Of a stretch of 64,000 nucleotides of DNA, positions 1 to 8,339 are shown in pieces. The position numbers and the translations under genes are program-made. The stretch covers positions 1-64,000 of IMG/VR virus record IMGVR_UViG_3300017917_000405, one strand, 5' to 3'. The notes under the pieces were generated by a model. It was not told the origin of the DNA. It was given only the letters and a program-made list of their open reading frames with translations, and did no database searches. The stretch's first letter is position 1. The number at the start of each line of letters is the position of its first letter. This stretch comes from a virus.

Positions 1-1182
1 TACTTGACCAGAGTGAGAGTTTCCAGTATTTGTAGTAAAGTTAACATCCCTCGTACCATCTGAATTTAATCGAATGATATTTTTTACAGTTGGGCTTGAT
101 GTAAATGTATAGTTATTTGCTAAAATAATTTTTCCACTATCTTGAACCTTAATAATTGTCGCATAAGTATCATTTGCTGCTGAAATTCCAGCATTCGATG
201 TAAAAGAAGAATCTAAAGTTCCATCTGAGTTTAATCTTACAATTTTATTAACAGATATTCCGTTAAAAGAAGTAAAGTTACCTGCTGCTAAAACCTTGTT
301 GTCTGACTGAACATCCATTGCTTGAGTCTGAATAGTTGCATTAAACCCAGTACCCATATTTGAAGAAAAAGTTGTATCTCTTGTTCCATCTGAATTTAAG
401 CGTACCATGCGATTTATTCCAGTTACTCCATTCCAGGATGTAAATGCTCCAGCAACAATAATTTTTCCATCTAGTTGAAGTTTTGAACATACTGAGCCAG
501 CACTTGAACTAGGACCATCTCCAATATTAGTTATAAAAGCAGAATCTTTTGTTCCGTCTGGGTTTAATCTTATTATTCCTCTAGCAGTTGTTCCATTAAA
601 AACATTTATATATCCACTAACAATAATCTTTCCATCTGGTTGTATATAAATATGGAATGCTCCATAAGAGGATGTTGTTCCAAATGCCGTTCCAATATTA
701 TTTAAAAAATTGCTATCTACTGTTCCATTTGAATTTAATCTAATAAGACCATTTGCAGTAGTTCCATTCCAACTTTTAAATAGTCCTCCGCAAATAATTT
801 TTCCATCTTCCTGACATGCAATTGTTCTTGGCTCAAGTACTGAATTTGGCCCAACTCCACCTAGATTAAAAGTTGTATCTCTTGTTCCGTTTGAATTAAG
901 TCGAACTAGATAATTAGCCGCAGATCCATTCCAATTTGTCATTCCACCAATTAAAATTTTTCCGTCTGCTTGATTTCCTAAAGAGTATGCATAATCACTA
1001 GCATTAGACCCTATATTAGTCATAAACGATTGATCTAGCACTCCTCCTCGTAAAAACCATTGTTTCCAAACTCCATCAACTTTTATCCAAACAGTTTGAG
1101 GAATTTTCCATGTCCCTCCCACTTTTATTCTAATATCTTCTGATGTTTTCCATAAATTGTTAATCTTTAATTTAATGCTCAT
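1..1182 (-). CDS. Delta-60-repeat tail fibre protein (3' end outside window)
   Basis: An open frame of 394 codons runs from an ATG at 1182 to the window edge without a stop, so the C-terminus is missing. After about 50 residues (tryptophan-rich start, VGGTWK, VDGVWK) come about six repeats of roughly 50-60 residues. Their pattern is DGKI.vgG.f..WNG......RLNSDGT.D..F, the signature of the delta-60 / beta-propeller-like family often found in secreted and virion proteins. The ATG overlaps the stop of the upstream gene by one base (TAATG), so translation is probably coupled. It sits at the end of a fibre gene run, so a distal fibre or receptor-binding role is likely. That role is inferred; the repeats are seen directly. 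Confidence 0.75.
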   Translation of the reverse strand, partial: MSIKLKINNLWKTSEDIRIKVGGTWKIPQTVWIKVDGVWKQWFLRGGVLDQSFMTNIGSNASDYAYSLGNQADGKILIGGMTNWNGSAANYLVRLNSNGTRDTTFNLGGVGPNSVLEPRTIACQEDGKIICGGLFKSWNGTTANGLIRLNSNGTVDSNFLNNIGTAFGTTSSYGAFHIYIQPDGKIIVSGYINVFNGTTARGIIRLNPDGTKDSAFITNIGDGPSSSAGSVCSKLQLDGKIIVAGAFTSWNGVTGINRMVRLNSDGTRDTTFSSNMGTGFNATIQTQAMDVQSDNKVLAAGNFTSFNGISVNKIVRLNSDGTLDSSFTSNAGISAANDTYATIIKVQDSGKIILANNYTFTSSPTVKNIIRLNSDGTRDVNFTTNTGNSHSGQV

Positions 1183-1688
1183 TATGAATACACAATCCAA
1201 ACATCGCCATCATTGCCACCAGTCGGTGCTGATGTGCTCATAGTAATGTTTCTTACTCCATTTGATCCTGCGGAAGTCGGAGAAACCACAGATACATTTC
1301 CAGTAAATGTTGCTCCAGCGAGTGCGGCTTTGGCAGCAAGATCTGAGGTAAGTTCAGAAATCTTTGATTGAGAAATTGCAGCGCTTGCGTTAATATCTCC
1401 ATCTACGATTGTTCCATTGGCAATCATTGTGCTTGTTACAGTACCAGTATCTGCAGCAGTAATTGCTGTACCAGATATCTTTGTTTTATCAATTGCAGCA
1501 GAGGCATTAATGTCTGCGTTTACAATTGTTCCATCAAGAATTGCTGTGCTAGTAACAGTATTTACATCATCGACATGGACTACATCTCCAGTAAGGTCTG
1601 GTCCAATGATTGTCCATGCAGTACCGTTCCACCTGTATCCCTGAAATTCATCATTAATCTCTGGATCTGGTGGAAAGATGGTAGCCAT
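1182..1688 (-). CDS. Small tail-fibre / structural protein with internal repeat
   Basis: 168 residues. Two internal repeats of about 30 residues (near 42-72 and 83-113) share TVTST, NGTIV/DGTIV and DINASAAI, a trimeric-fibre-like pattern common in phage tail appendages. The N-terminus (PPDPEINDEFQGYRWNG) looks like a short adaptor that precedes fibre repeats. It lies between a hairpin terminator upstream and the delta-60 protein downstream, whose ATG overlaps its stop. No enzyme motif is visible. Role as a tail appendage or fibre component is inferred from repeats and neighbours. Confidence 0.6.
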   Translation of the reverse strand: MATIFPPDPEINDEFQGYRWNGTAWTIIGPDLTGDVVHVDDVNTVTSTAILDGTIVNADINASAAIDKTKISGTAITAADTGTVTSTMIANGTIVDGDINASAAISQSKISELTSDLAAKAALAGATFTGNVSVVSPTSAGSNGVRNITMSTSAPTGGNDGDVWIVYS

Positions 1689-1709
1689 AAAATTATTATA
1701 CTATAAAAC

Positions 1710-1737
1710 AAGAGGGGCAGCCGAAGCCACCCCTCTT
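1710..1737 (-). terminator. Rho-independent terminator with TTCG loop
   Basis: On the minus strand a 10-bp stem (GAGGGGTGGC with GCTGCCCCTC, two G-T pairs) closes a TTCG tetraloop and is flanked by two extra A-T pairs. It is followed by TTGTTTTATAG. It lies after the stop of the gene ending at 1752 and before the start at 1688. This is the clearest terminator of the left fibre block. Confidence 0.8.
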
Positions 1738-1751
1738 ATTATTGAGTTTTA

Positions 1752-2744
1752 TTAGCCTACTACAACAACCTTGTAAGCATTTGAACCAGGAGCAGTAGCA
1801 AAACCTAGTGTTACAGTATTTGCATCTGTTCTGGCTACGTCACACTCTACTGTGGCATATGTTGTGGTGTCATAGACATTTACAACAACGTCACGAGTAT
1901 TGAGGCTGTGTGTTACTGAAATGCTGGTAAGCGAACCGTTACCAATATTAGCAGCGTATTTCTTAGTAAATCCATCAGTAACCAACTTTGGCTCTAATGT
2001 AGTTAGATCTACGGCGAGGCCACTTGTCTTTGTTAGGTATGGATTAGAAGATGCAAGGGTAGTATCAAGTGCGAGCGTTCCAGCAGAATCTGTCCATGTA
2101 ACAGACAAAGAGTTGCTTCCAGAAACCATCGCGCCAACAATATCTTGTACATCTTCTGTAAAGTTAGTAATATCTCCAGTTGGAATATCATCTCCTGCTA
2201 ACACAAGAGCAGCAAAAGTTGAACCATCTCTTGTTGCTTCCCATGTGTCAGACGTTTCATTCCATCTCAAAGATGTGTTACTAAGAGTTCCACGCTCTAC
2301 TTCAATTCCAGCATTTTCCGTTGGACTTGAACCAGTATAGTTTGAGTTAAGAGTAATAATATTATCTGATAGATTAATTGTTTCTGTGTTTACCGTGGTA
2401 ACAAGACCATTTACAGTAAGATCACCAGTAACAGTTAGATCTCCACCTACTCCAAGATCATTAGTAATTGTTACGTCATCGGGTAACCCAATTGTCGCCA
2501 CCCCGTCAGCAACAAGTACAGTAGTTTCCCCTGGAGTATTTTGAATAGAAGTAATATTACCTACGTCAATCCATTGACCTCCAGCATAAATACGAAGTTT
2601 GTCCGTATCCGTTCTGAAGGCTATTCTTCCTTCAACGCCTGCTGGGTCGGAGGTGACGTTTTGAATTACAGCATTTCTTAACTCATTAGCATTTAGATCT
2701 AAATAAGATTTTAGATCAATCGCGGTAAGAAACTGTCTAGCCAT
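1752..2744 (-). CDS. Tail fibre protein (LTV-GDLTV type)
   Basis: 330 residues. The middle carries the beta-helix-like stretch GDLTVTGDLTVNG followed by INLSDNIITLNSN and GIEVERG, an arrangement widespread in phage tail-fibre and neck-whisker proteins. The C-terminal about 70 residues (SVTHSLNTRDVVVNVYD...TVTLGFATAPGSNAY) form a domain also present in the neighbouring 2760-3629 product, so the two look like tandem paralogues. The N-terminus (ARQFLTAIDLKSYLDLNANELRNAVIQN) is a typical adaptor. A good ribosome-binding site (AAAGGAGATGAG) precedes the ATG. Virion appendage role is inferred. Confidence 0.7.
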   Translation of the reverse strand: MARQFLTAIDLKSYLDLNANELRNAVIQNVTSDPAGVEGRIAFRTDTDKLRIYAGGQWIDVGNITSIQNTPGETTVLVADGVATIGLPDDVTITNDLGVGGDLTVTGDLTVNGLVTTVNTETINLSDNIITLNSNYTGSSPTENAGIEVERGTLSNTSLRWNETSDTWEATRDGSTFAALVLAGDDIPTGDITNFTEDVQDIVGAMVSGSNSLSVTWTDSAGTLALDTTLASSNPYLTKTSGLAVDLTTLEPKLVTDGFTKKYAANIGNGSLTSISVTHSLNTRDVVVNVYDTTTYATVECDVARTDANTVTLGFATAPGSNAYKVVVVG

Positions 2745-2759
2745 TTATCTCATCTCCTT

Positions 2760-3629
2760 TCATGATAGATATGCTTTCCCCGCAAGCGCACTAGTAAATG
2801 TAATTACTACTGTATCTGCGTCTGGATAGTCGCATTGACCTTCCACCACAGTTCCAGCAGAATCTACTACTGTTACGTTTGGGATAAAGTTTAGTGTGTG
2901 ATTGATAGTCCAAGTTGCAGATGCAGAAATTTGCTCATGCATATAACTTACTGCATCTGGATCAAGCAGGGTGCTAATAGTTACGTTGCCCATGTCGTTC
3001 ATGGTTCCCTCGCCAATAACACTACCACTTAAAGTAATTGTTGGGTCTGGCTTATTGAGAATTTTTGACCAATCAATGTTTGCGTCAATCTCGCCTACTG
3101 TTCCAGAAAAAACCTCAGAGGTGTTTGTTGTGTCTGGAATAAAAGTAAATTTACCAGTTGAGTCATCAAACCCAAAAAATCCTAGTTTTGCAGATGTTCC
3201 ATTATGCCAATGAAATTCAATTCCACGATCCTTATTGTCATCTGCTACTGGAACGGTGTCTCCACCAAGAGTTATTACTGGATCATCAACCTGTATTACT
3301 GTGCTGTTAACTATTGTTGTGTTTCCATGAACAGTTAAGTCTCCACCAACCGTTAAATCATCTGTAATGGTTACATCATCTGGCAAGCCAATTGTAAAAA
3401 CGTTTCCAACATTACTTACAGTAACCTCATTAGTTGTTCCATAAATTGAACCTACTTGGCTAGAACTACCAGCGACTACTTCAACGTCGAATACAGTTGG
3501 ATCTGCAACAGTTACATCTACTGTTTCAACGGAGTTGACGTTATTAATATCAAGTTGTGTAGCATCAGTTGTTACGGCTACCTCGTATGTGGTGGCGTCC
3601 TGATTAATAATTTCTACTTGTACGCTCAT
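2760..3629 (-). CDS. Tail fibre protein, paralogue of the 1752-2744 product
   Basis: 289 residues. The N-terminal third is a repetitive beta-rich stretch. The middle has TDDLTVGGDLTVHGNTT, VIQVDDPVITLGGD and DRGIEFHWHNG, the same LTV / GIE module as the neighbour. The C-terminus (TWTINHTLNFIPNVTVVDSAG...ADTVVITFTSALAGKAY) matches the neighbour's C-terminal domain in layout. It starts within the last four bases of the upstream gene (ATGA at 3626-3629). The pair could be hetero-oligomeric parts of one fibre or successive fibre segments; the sequence does not decide. Confidence 0.7.
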   Translation of the reverse strand: MSVQVEIINQDATTYEVAVTTDATQLDINNVNSVETVDVTVADPTVFDVEVVAGSSSQVGSIYGTTNEVTVSNVGNVFTIGLPDDVTITDDLTVGGDLTVHGNTTIVNSTVIQVDDPVITLGGDTVPVADDNKDRGIEFHWHNGTSAKLGFFGFDDSTGKFTFIPDTTNTSEVFSGTVGEIDANIDWSKILNKPDPTITLSGSVIGEGTMNDMGNVTISTLLDPDAVSYMHEQISASATWTINHTLNFIPNVTVVDSAGTVVEGQCDYPDADTVVITFTSALAGKAYLS

Positions 3630-4294
3630 GCTAGTTGGCCTCTGTCGGAAGGAAGTTGACCAGTTGAGTTTGTAATATCGTCGGTAACAATAATTGTTCC
3701 CTTAAGAATTGTCATGACAGTCCAATGATCATCTGTAGCATCTAGTACGCTATCTCCAAGGAGTGACAAGTTTTGCTTTTTAGAAATCTCAACATCATAT
3801 AGGCATGAGTCTGGAAGAAGTGCGCTAACACCGTCTGTCAGAAATAGGTCGATATATCCATCATCTAGCCTGGTCGTTCCTACGACAAAGGATGCGTTCA
3901 GCGTGACTGTTCCAGTTGCTGCCGCAGAAGTAACATCTGCTGTTTCTATTGGAAGTATGTAAGAAACTGTTGTGCTTGTAATTGCAGAAACTTCCCATGT
4001 TCCATTAAATGGAGCGCCAACGCCAGCAACAGTAATACTATTTCCAACCTCAAATTTATGAGATCCTACTGTAAGTGTTGCTATCTCGCTTGTTGCTTGT
4101 TTAAGTGAAGGAACTTCTGAGTAATTAAGTGCAAGTGGTGAGACTGCAGATGTATAAATTTCAGCCTGTACTGTATATCCACTAAGATCAATTGCAACTC
4201 CATCAGAGTCCTTAACTAGTGCGCTAAAGAATAGTGTATCTCCGCGATATACGTTTAAGTCAAGTGTTCCTGGTTGCGAAGTAATAGAGGCCAT
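3626..4294 (-). CDS. Baseplate/fibre-attachment protein, BppU-like N-terminus
   Basis: 222 residues. The N-terminus (LDLNVYRGDTLFFSALVKDSDGVAIDLSGYTVQAEI) has the pattern of BppU-like / phage-tail Ig-like domains that plug fibres onto a baseplate: hydrophobic strand, RGDT, then DLSGYTV.AEI. A later segment (VGSHKFEVGNSITVAGVGAPFNGTWEV) is a small beta domain. It is followed by two fibre genes with ATGA coupling, which fits an anchor role. No catalytic motif seen. Confidence 0.6.
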   Translation of the reverse strand: MASITSQPGTLDLNVYRGDTLFFSALVKDSDGVAIDLSGYTVQAEIYTSAVSPLALNYSEVPSLKQATSEIATLTVGSHKFEVGNSITVAGVGAPFNGTWEVSAITSTTVSYILPIETADVTSAAATGTVTLNASFVVGTTRLDDGYIDLFLTDGVSALLPDSCLYDVEISKKQNLSLLGDSVLDATDDHWTVMTILKGTIIVTDDITNSTGQLPSDRGQLA

Positions 4295-4334
4295 ACTTGT
4301 ATTTTATCACAACAAACTATAGTTTATTAGACAA

Positions 4335-4598
4335 TCATTCATCTGGGAAATCGTCGCATGAGCATTCTTGAAGATTCCCGCACTCACAATTTTCTGTCAT
4401 TGATTTAATAATCTGTAAAATTTCGTCTGCCTTTTTTGTCTGACCTTCAGATGCATAAATTGCTGCTTGTTGTGCGCGTGCAGAAGCGCGTGTCTTATGG
4501 CAGCCATGAACCTTGCCTTCACCACCTACGACTGGATAACCAGAACAACCATGTGTTCCCTTACCACCAATTGTGTAGCGTCCTTTTCCTGCTGGCAT
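4335..4598 (-). CDS. Small conserved phage protein with GCSGYPVV / GCHKTR motif
   Basis: 87 residues, basic first half and acidic, cysteine-rich C-terminus (CECGNLQECSC). The segment GTHGCSGYPVV..EG.VHGCHKTRASARAQQAAIYAS is a short conserved module seen in many actinophages, either alone or attached to head-maturation proteases. The function is not known to me. The cysteines could bind a metal. The start is supported by an AGGAGG site nine bases upstream (4608-4613). Confidence 0.55.
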   Translation of the reverse strand: MPAGKGRYTIGGKGTHGCSGYPVVGGEGKVHGCHKTRASARAQQAAIYASEGQTKKADEILQIIKSMTENCECGNLQECSCDDFPDE

Positions 4599-4750
4599 AA
4601 TTCATAACCTCCTGAATATATTATAGAGCAGTTTTAGTTCTTACTCAGGAACCTTCAGCGCGTTGTCCGTAACCATAATCATCCTAAGGCTTCCATCCTA
4701 CACTCATAACGCTAGAACTTCTGTCTCGTAACATGGACTCTGCACGAAGC
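4599..4750. other. 152-base spacer with possible minus-strand -10 box
   Basis: No convincing gene. Three very short minus-strand frames (13-16 codons) are visible but lack support. A TATAAT on the minus strand at 4620-4625 lies just upstream of the AGGAGG site of the 4335-4598 gene and could be its -10 box. No good -35 is seen 17 bases upstream. Confidence 0.35.
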
Positions 4751-5104
4751 CTATTGAAATGAAAAGGGCGATCCTTCCCAGGTTTTATTTACTCTTTCTA
4801 CAATATTGCGTGACCAAGTATAACCTGAGTCTCCACCCCATGCTTCCCACATAATTCTTCCATTAGAAGGGAAGTTTGGTCCATCATAAAAGCCCTCGCC
4901 CTTCTTGTCTACTTCATGTCTTGAAAAATATGAGTACATTCTTTTTACTGTATCAAGTGAGAGTGGTTCTCTATTTGCAAGTTGTCTTGCTCTAGTCCAA
5001 CCTACAGATGTTCCAGCACCTGTTGCTTTTCCATCTTCCTTCCACTTTATTGCACGACGGCCTGCTGCCGCCATTGACTCTGTTGGCTTATATGTATCAG
5101 CCAT
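4751..5104 (-). CDS. Conserved phage protein (YSYFSRHEVDK family)
   Basis: 117 residues, hydrophilic. The conserved core is a helical stretch (AAAGRRAIKWKEDG), then LSLDTVKRMYSYFSRHEVDKKGEGF, then PSNGRIMWEAWGGDSGYTWSRN. This module recurs in phages either as a separate protein or fused to head proteases. I do not know its biochemical role. Its stop codon region is followed by the 152-base spacer, and its start overlaps the end of the Tudor-like gene by 8 bases, so the two are probably translated together. Confidence 0.55.
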   Translation of the reverse strand: MADTYKPTESMAAAGRRAIKWKEDGKATGAGTSVGWTRARQLANREPLSLDTVKRMYSYFSRHEVDKKGEGFYDGPNFPSNGRIMWEAWGGDSGYTWSRNIVERVNKTWEGSPFSFQ

Positions 5105-5372
5105 GTTTCATCGTCCTTGGGTCAAATGTTCCATCAAACTTTTTGACAGTTTTAAGAGTGCTCATTTTATGACCAACAAGTGTTTCAGTTGGCTTACCGT
5201 CACGGTAGATTCTAATAAGAACTGCTGGGTCTTCTTTAGTAGCACGAATACTAAACTCTGAGTTTGGAATTCCAAGTGTTCCTTCTCGCATAATATGCTC
5301 AACTCTTCCAGTAGCACGACCACCACTAGAGTTCCAAGAAACCATACTTCCAACCTTAATATTTTTATCCAT
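5097..5372 (-). CDS. DUF2945 / HVA1-type Tudor-like small protein
   Basis: 91 residues. KVGSMVSWNSSGGRATGRVEHI and DPAVLIRIYRDGKPTETLVGHK are the hallmark of the hypervirulence-associated Tudor-domain (DUF2945) family, a small SH3-like barrel. Family members are found in bacteria, fungi and phages without a settled function. The 8-base overlap with the YSYFSRHEVDK gene suggests a functional pair. It may bind DNA or protein, but that is only a fold-based guess. Confidence 0.7.
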   Translation of the reverse strand: MDKNIKVGSMVSWNSSGGRATGRVEHIMREGTLGIPNSEFSIRATKEDPAVLIRIYRDGKPTETLVGHKMSTLKTVKKFDGTFDPRTMKHG

Positions 5373-5379
5373 ATGCCTA

Positions 5380-5751
5380 TTATGCCATCATTCTAATAAT
5401 TTCTTCAATCATCAAAAGTTGATCTTCATCAAGATCGTATTCTTTATAGTTCATTGTATTTTCATTAAGGAATATACCAAACTCTCCGTCGTCCTTGATA
5501 ACTACATCAATGAGTTCTTTTTCCCAAAGTTCTTGTACGATACTATTGGTTGTAGACATATATTCATCATATACTTCTGGATACAGTTCCATCATGAGTG
5601 GTGTCATTTTATAGATAAACTCTCCTTGTTCATCTATACCAATCATTTCCATTACGCCCTCAGAAACAAATCTATCAATGAGTTGTCTTGTAAACTCTTC
5701 ATAGTCTTCCTCTGTAAACTCTTCAAAGTTGTATAGTTCGTCGTCGCTCAT
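5380..5751 (-). CDS. Acidic hypothetical protein
   Basis: 123 residues, strongly acidic (about one third Asp/Glu), predicted mostly helical, no Cys pairs and no membrane segment. The middle (FTRQLIDRFVSEGVMEMIGIDEQGEFIYKMT) resembles a winged-helix-like layout but without a secure family match. It starts in the last four bases of the terminase gene (ATGA), so it is co-expressed with terminase and could be a terminase-associated or packaging regulator. Function unknown. Confidence 0.5.
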   Translation of the reverse strand: MSDDELYNFEEFTEEDYEEFTRQLIDRFVSEGVMEMIGIDEQGEFIYKMTPLMMELYPEVYDEYMSTTNSIVQELWEKELIDVVIKDDGEFGIFLNENTMNYKEYDLDEDQLLMIEEIIRMMA

Positions 5752-7541
5752 ATTACTCCCATTCTACCAAGGTAGTCAACTAAATCTTCTGGCATTTCTT
5801 CTTTTCTTTTTGGTGGATCAATTATGTCGTTGCTTAACTTTTGTCTTTCTTTTACTTTAAAATCTTTATATGTATGAACAGCAAGTTCCTTGAGTCCAAC
5901 ATCTCTCTTTGAGAGGGATATAGCATTATAGACAGCACCGCAGACAGCATCAGATAAGTCCTTACTTCCCTTTCTTGGGTGGTCAACCTTGTCTTTTATA
6001 ATACGCAATTCTAGCAGTTCGTTGATAAGCAACGGAAGGTGGGGTCCATGTACTCTTTCTTCTGCAATTAATAGGGCTAGATCTTCATAGTGCTTCTTTG
6101 CTACAGAAAGTGTTTCAGAATTCATTCCGTTCATCTTTAGTTCATTCATCATATCAAATGAGTTCCATCGGTCGAAAGTAACCATTCCAACTCTAAACCC
6201 GCGCCTTCTTACGTCTAGAATAAACTCTTTAACTTCTGTAAAGTCAACTGTCTTGTCAGAAGTTGGTGTCCAATATCTAACCATGTCAACCTTTACGATT
6301 GGCACAGCAACATCATACTCCGACATGCTCTCTACCGCAACCCATTTATCAACATGCGCCATGGCAACTACGCATCGGTCATGCTTCTGTGCAAGGTCAA
6401 CGTGTATGAAGTATGTTGTTTCATCTTCTGGCTGAAACCACTCCTGAAATCTACCATCTTCTGTAATAGCAACTAGTGGCTGATTAAAGCAAGCCTCAAT
6501 CTTTTCACGAGACCTAAAGAATGCGTCAACCGCGTCTGGTGGCATACATGCAAAACGAGATAGAGCATCTGTTGGATTAGTTAGAAATGCTACTTTAAAA
6601 TCCTCAATCTTTCTTGTTGGATTTACTTCCCATGTAGGACGACGTAATGCAAACACCTTTGGGAACTTATAAGAAATAATATGATCTTCTTCCCATTCAA
6701 CTGTGAAGTAGTTTTCCCTGTTATCTGGATCTCCCTCTTCATCAATTATTATTTCTTTGCCGCGAATAATCGTATCTTTTTCGGCAATTGCAGCATCATA
6801 TCGCTGTTGAATATAGTCCTGCTTATAACGTGGGAATGAAAGAAGGGCTACCTTGCCATAGTCTGGAAAACGTGAATCTACAGAGGCTCTATACATGTCA
6901 TAGATCGCACTCGCTGTCTTTGACTGATTACTTCCACTAGTTGAATCAATGCTGAAACCAGAAATCTCGTCAAGGATGACGCAGATAACGTTGTACCCTT
7001 CCCATGATTCTCTTTCAGAGTGACCTGAGTGGCAAGTAATATTCTTATCAAATGAGATAGATTGTGCCGTGATGCGATATTTTCCAATAAACCACGGAGA
7101 GTGTTCAATTCTTTTTGTTAGGCCAGCAAAGAATACGTTCTTTGCCTGGTCTGCGTTAATAGCAATATTAAGAATGTCAATAGCATCACCTGGCGGTTTA
7201 CCATAATATTTTGCTGGGTCTTTTAAGCAAAGCAATAGATAAACAATATATGCTACTGAGATAGTAGATAAATAGTCTTTTCCAGATCCTTTTCCAAGTT
7301 GAAGAATAACTTCTGTACAGGTTTGACGATATCTTCTTAACCCCTCTTCTTCACCGTATAGATCAATGAGGGTCTCTTTCTTGTATATCTGTGTCATTGC
7401 CCTGATTGCCTGATACTGATAATCAGATAGTAGCGGCAAGCCAAGGTAGTCCTCGCTGGTTACAAACTCTTCAATTTGTACTGGGGTTTCCTCAAAGTCT
7501 GCCCCGCCAAGGATATTAAGAAAGTCACCAAAATCTGTCAT
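5748..7541 (-). CDS. terL: Terminase large subunit
   Basis: 597 residues, the usual length. ATPase domain: Walker A GKGSGKD at 83-89, Walker B VICVILDE at 185-192 with the acidic pair D191-E192, and coupling motif around 231-236 (VALLSFP). Nuclease domain (RNase H-like) from about 375: D382 in IHVDLAQKHDR, D457 in VTFDRWNS, and D528/D531 in KDLSDAVCGA are the expected metal ligands. It cuts and pumps concatemeric DNA into proheads through the portal. Its ATG is inside the stop of the small subunit (4-base overlap). The portal gene lies about 40 kb away on this linear view. Confidence 0.95.
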   Translation of the reverse strand: MTDFGDFLNILGGADFEETPVQIEEFVTSEDYLGLPLLSDYQYQAIRAMTQIYKKETLIDLYGEEEGLRRYRQTCTEVILQLGKGSGKDYLSTISVAYIVYLLLCLKDPAKYYGKPPGDAIDILNIAINADQAKNVFFAGLTKRIEHSPWFIGKYRITAQSISFDKNITCHSGHSERESWEGYNVICVILDEISGFSIDSTSGSNQSKTASAIYDMYRASVDSRFPDYGKVALLSFPRYKQDYIQQRYDAAIAEKDTIIRGKEIIIDEEGDPDNRENYFTVEWEEDHIISYKFPKVFALRRPTWEVNPTRKIEDFKVAFLTNPTDALSRFACMPPDAVDAFFRSREKIEACFNQPLVAITEDGRFQEWFQPEDETTYFIHVDLAQKHDRCVVAMAHVDKWVAVESMSEYDVAVPIVKVDMVRYWTPTSDKTVDFTEVKEFILDVRRRGFRVGMVTFDRWNSFDMMNELKMNGMNSETLSVAKKHYEDLALLIAEERVHGPHLPLLINELLELRIIKDKVDHPRKGSKDLSDAVCGAVYNAISLSKRDVGLKELAVHTYKDFKVKERQKLSNDIIDPPKRKEEMPEDLVDYLGRMGVI

Positions 7542-8059
7542 GCGATATTCTCTGCCTGACCACTAACTCTGCTAAGTTTTGACATTACGAGTGGCTTACA
7601 GCGATCACAATCGGAAACAATATCTCTAAGGATATTAACGAGAACCTGTTGCTTCTCTTCCGTTTCAATAATGCGTTCTGCCATTTCATTGTTCTCAAGC
7701 ACGCCAGCCTTTGAAAGCATTTCAATCTGCTTCTGCTGAACGTCTGAAATAAGTTTAAGAGCAGCAGTCTTTGCTCCGATATTTCCAGCCTGATCTGCTT
7801 GCTCTACAGTCTCCCATGCACGAGCAATAAGCATTGCATAATGTTGGTCTGCTGCTCCAATTGCTTCTTTTGCACGATTCTGAATCTGTGAATCGGACTG
7901 GATAACGCTACGCCATTCTTTAAGATATTCATTTACTTGGTTACGACTAAAGCCAGTCTCTTGTGCGATGAGGGCAGTATTTGTCATACCTTTAAGGAAG
8001 CATTCGACTACCTTATTAATTCTATCCCAGCGTTCTGCTAGTTCAAGTTCCGCTGCCAA
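7538..8059 (-). CDS. Terminase small subunit-like DNA-binding protein
   Basis: 173 residues. Residues about 22-48 (FLKGMTNTALIAQETGFSRNQVNEYLKEW) form a helix-turn-helix, followed by a helical oligomerisation region and a C-terminal tail with a Cys pair (CDRC). Size, helix-turn-helix and direct ATGA coupling to the large subunit support a small terminase. The reading frame begins with TTG at 8059, with AGGAAG seven bases upstream. No better start exists before the helix-turn-helix. It would recognise the packaging site; none could be identified by eye. Confidence 0.75.
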   Translation of the reverse strand: MAAELELAERWDRINKVVECFLKGMTNTALIAQETGFSRNQVNEYLKEWRSVIQSDSQIQNRAKEAIGAADQHYAMLIARAWETVEQADQAGNIGAKTAALKLISDVQQKQIEMLSKAGVLENNEMAERIIETEEKQQVLVNILRDIVSDCDRCKPLVMSKLSRVSGQAENIA

Positions 8060-8339
8060 CCTTCTTCTTCCTCGCTCTCTTTGGCTTTACCACTCTCTTT
8101 AACTTCTCTGTATAGAATGCGCGGTACTCACCAGTCTTTACGTCCATACAGTCTATCCATTGTACACTACGCTCAGAATTCTTCACATATTTAAGAAACT
8201 TAAATTCTCCGCGAGTATTTGCAAACTTTAGTTTAGTTCCTGGAACAATAAGATCCTTGCCAAATTGATACTCGTAGTAAACAGAAATGTTTTCATTATG
8301 ACCGTAGGGAAGTCGGTCATACTTACGTTTCTTTGCCAC
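8043..8339 (-). CDS. Small basic beta-rich protein
   Basis: 98 residues, very basic at both ends (MAKKRKYDR; KRVVKPKRARKKK). The centre (VPGTKLKFANTRGEFKFLKYVKNSERSVQWIDCMD) looks like a small SH3/OB-type barrel seen in short actinophage proteins near HNH or terminase genes. It overlaps both neighbours (17 bases each), so the cluster is tightly packed. Nucleic-acid binding is plausible from charge. Function unknown. Confidence 0.55.
   Translation of the reverse strand: MAKKRKYDRLPYGHNENISVYYEYQFGKDLIVPGTKLKFANTRGEFKFLKYVKNSERSVQWIDCMDVKTGEYRAFYTEKLKRVVKPKRARKKKVGSGT

Noticed and set aside
4599-4750. Short minus-strand frames of 13-16 codons
   Set aside because: No convincing coding features and no conserved pattern.
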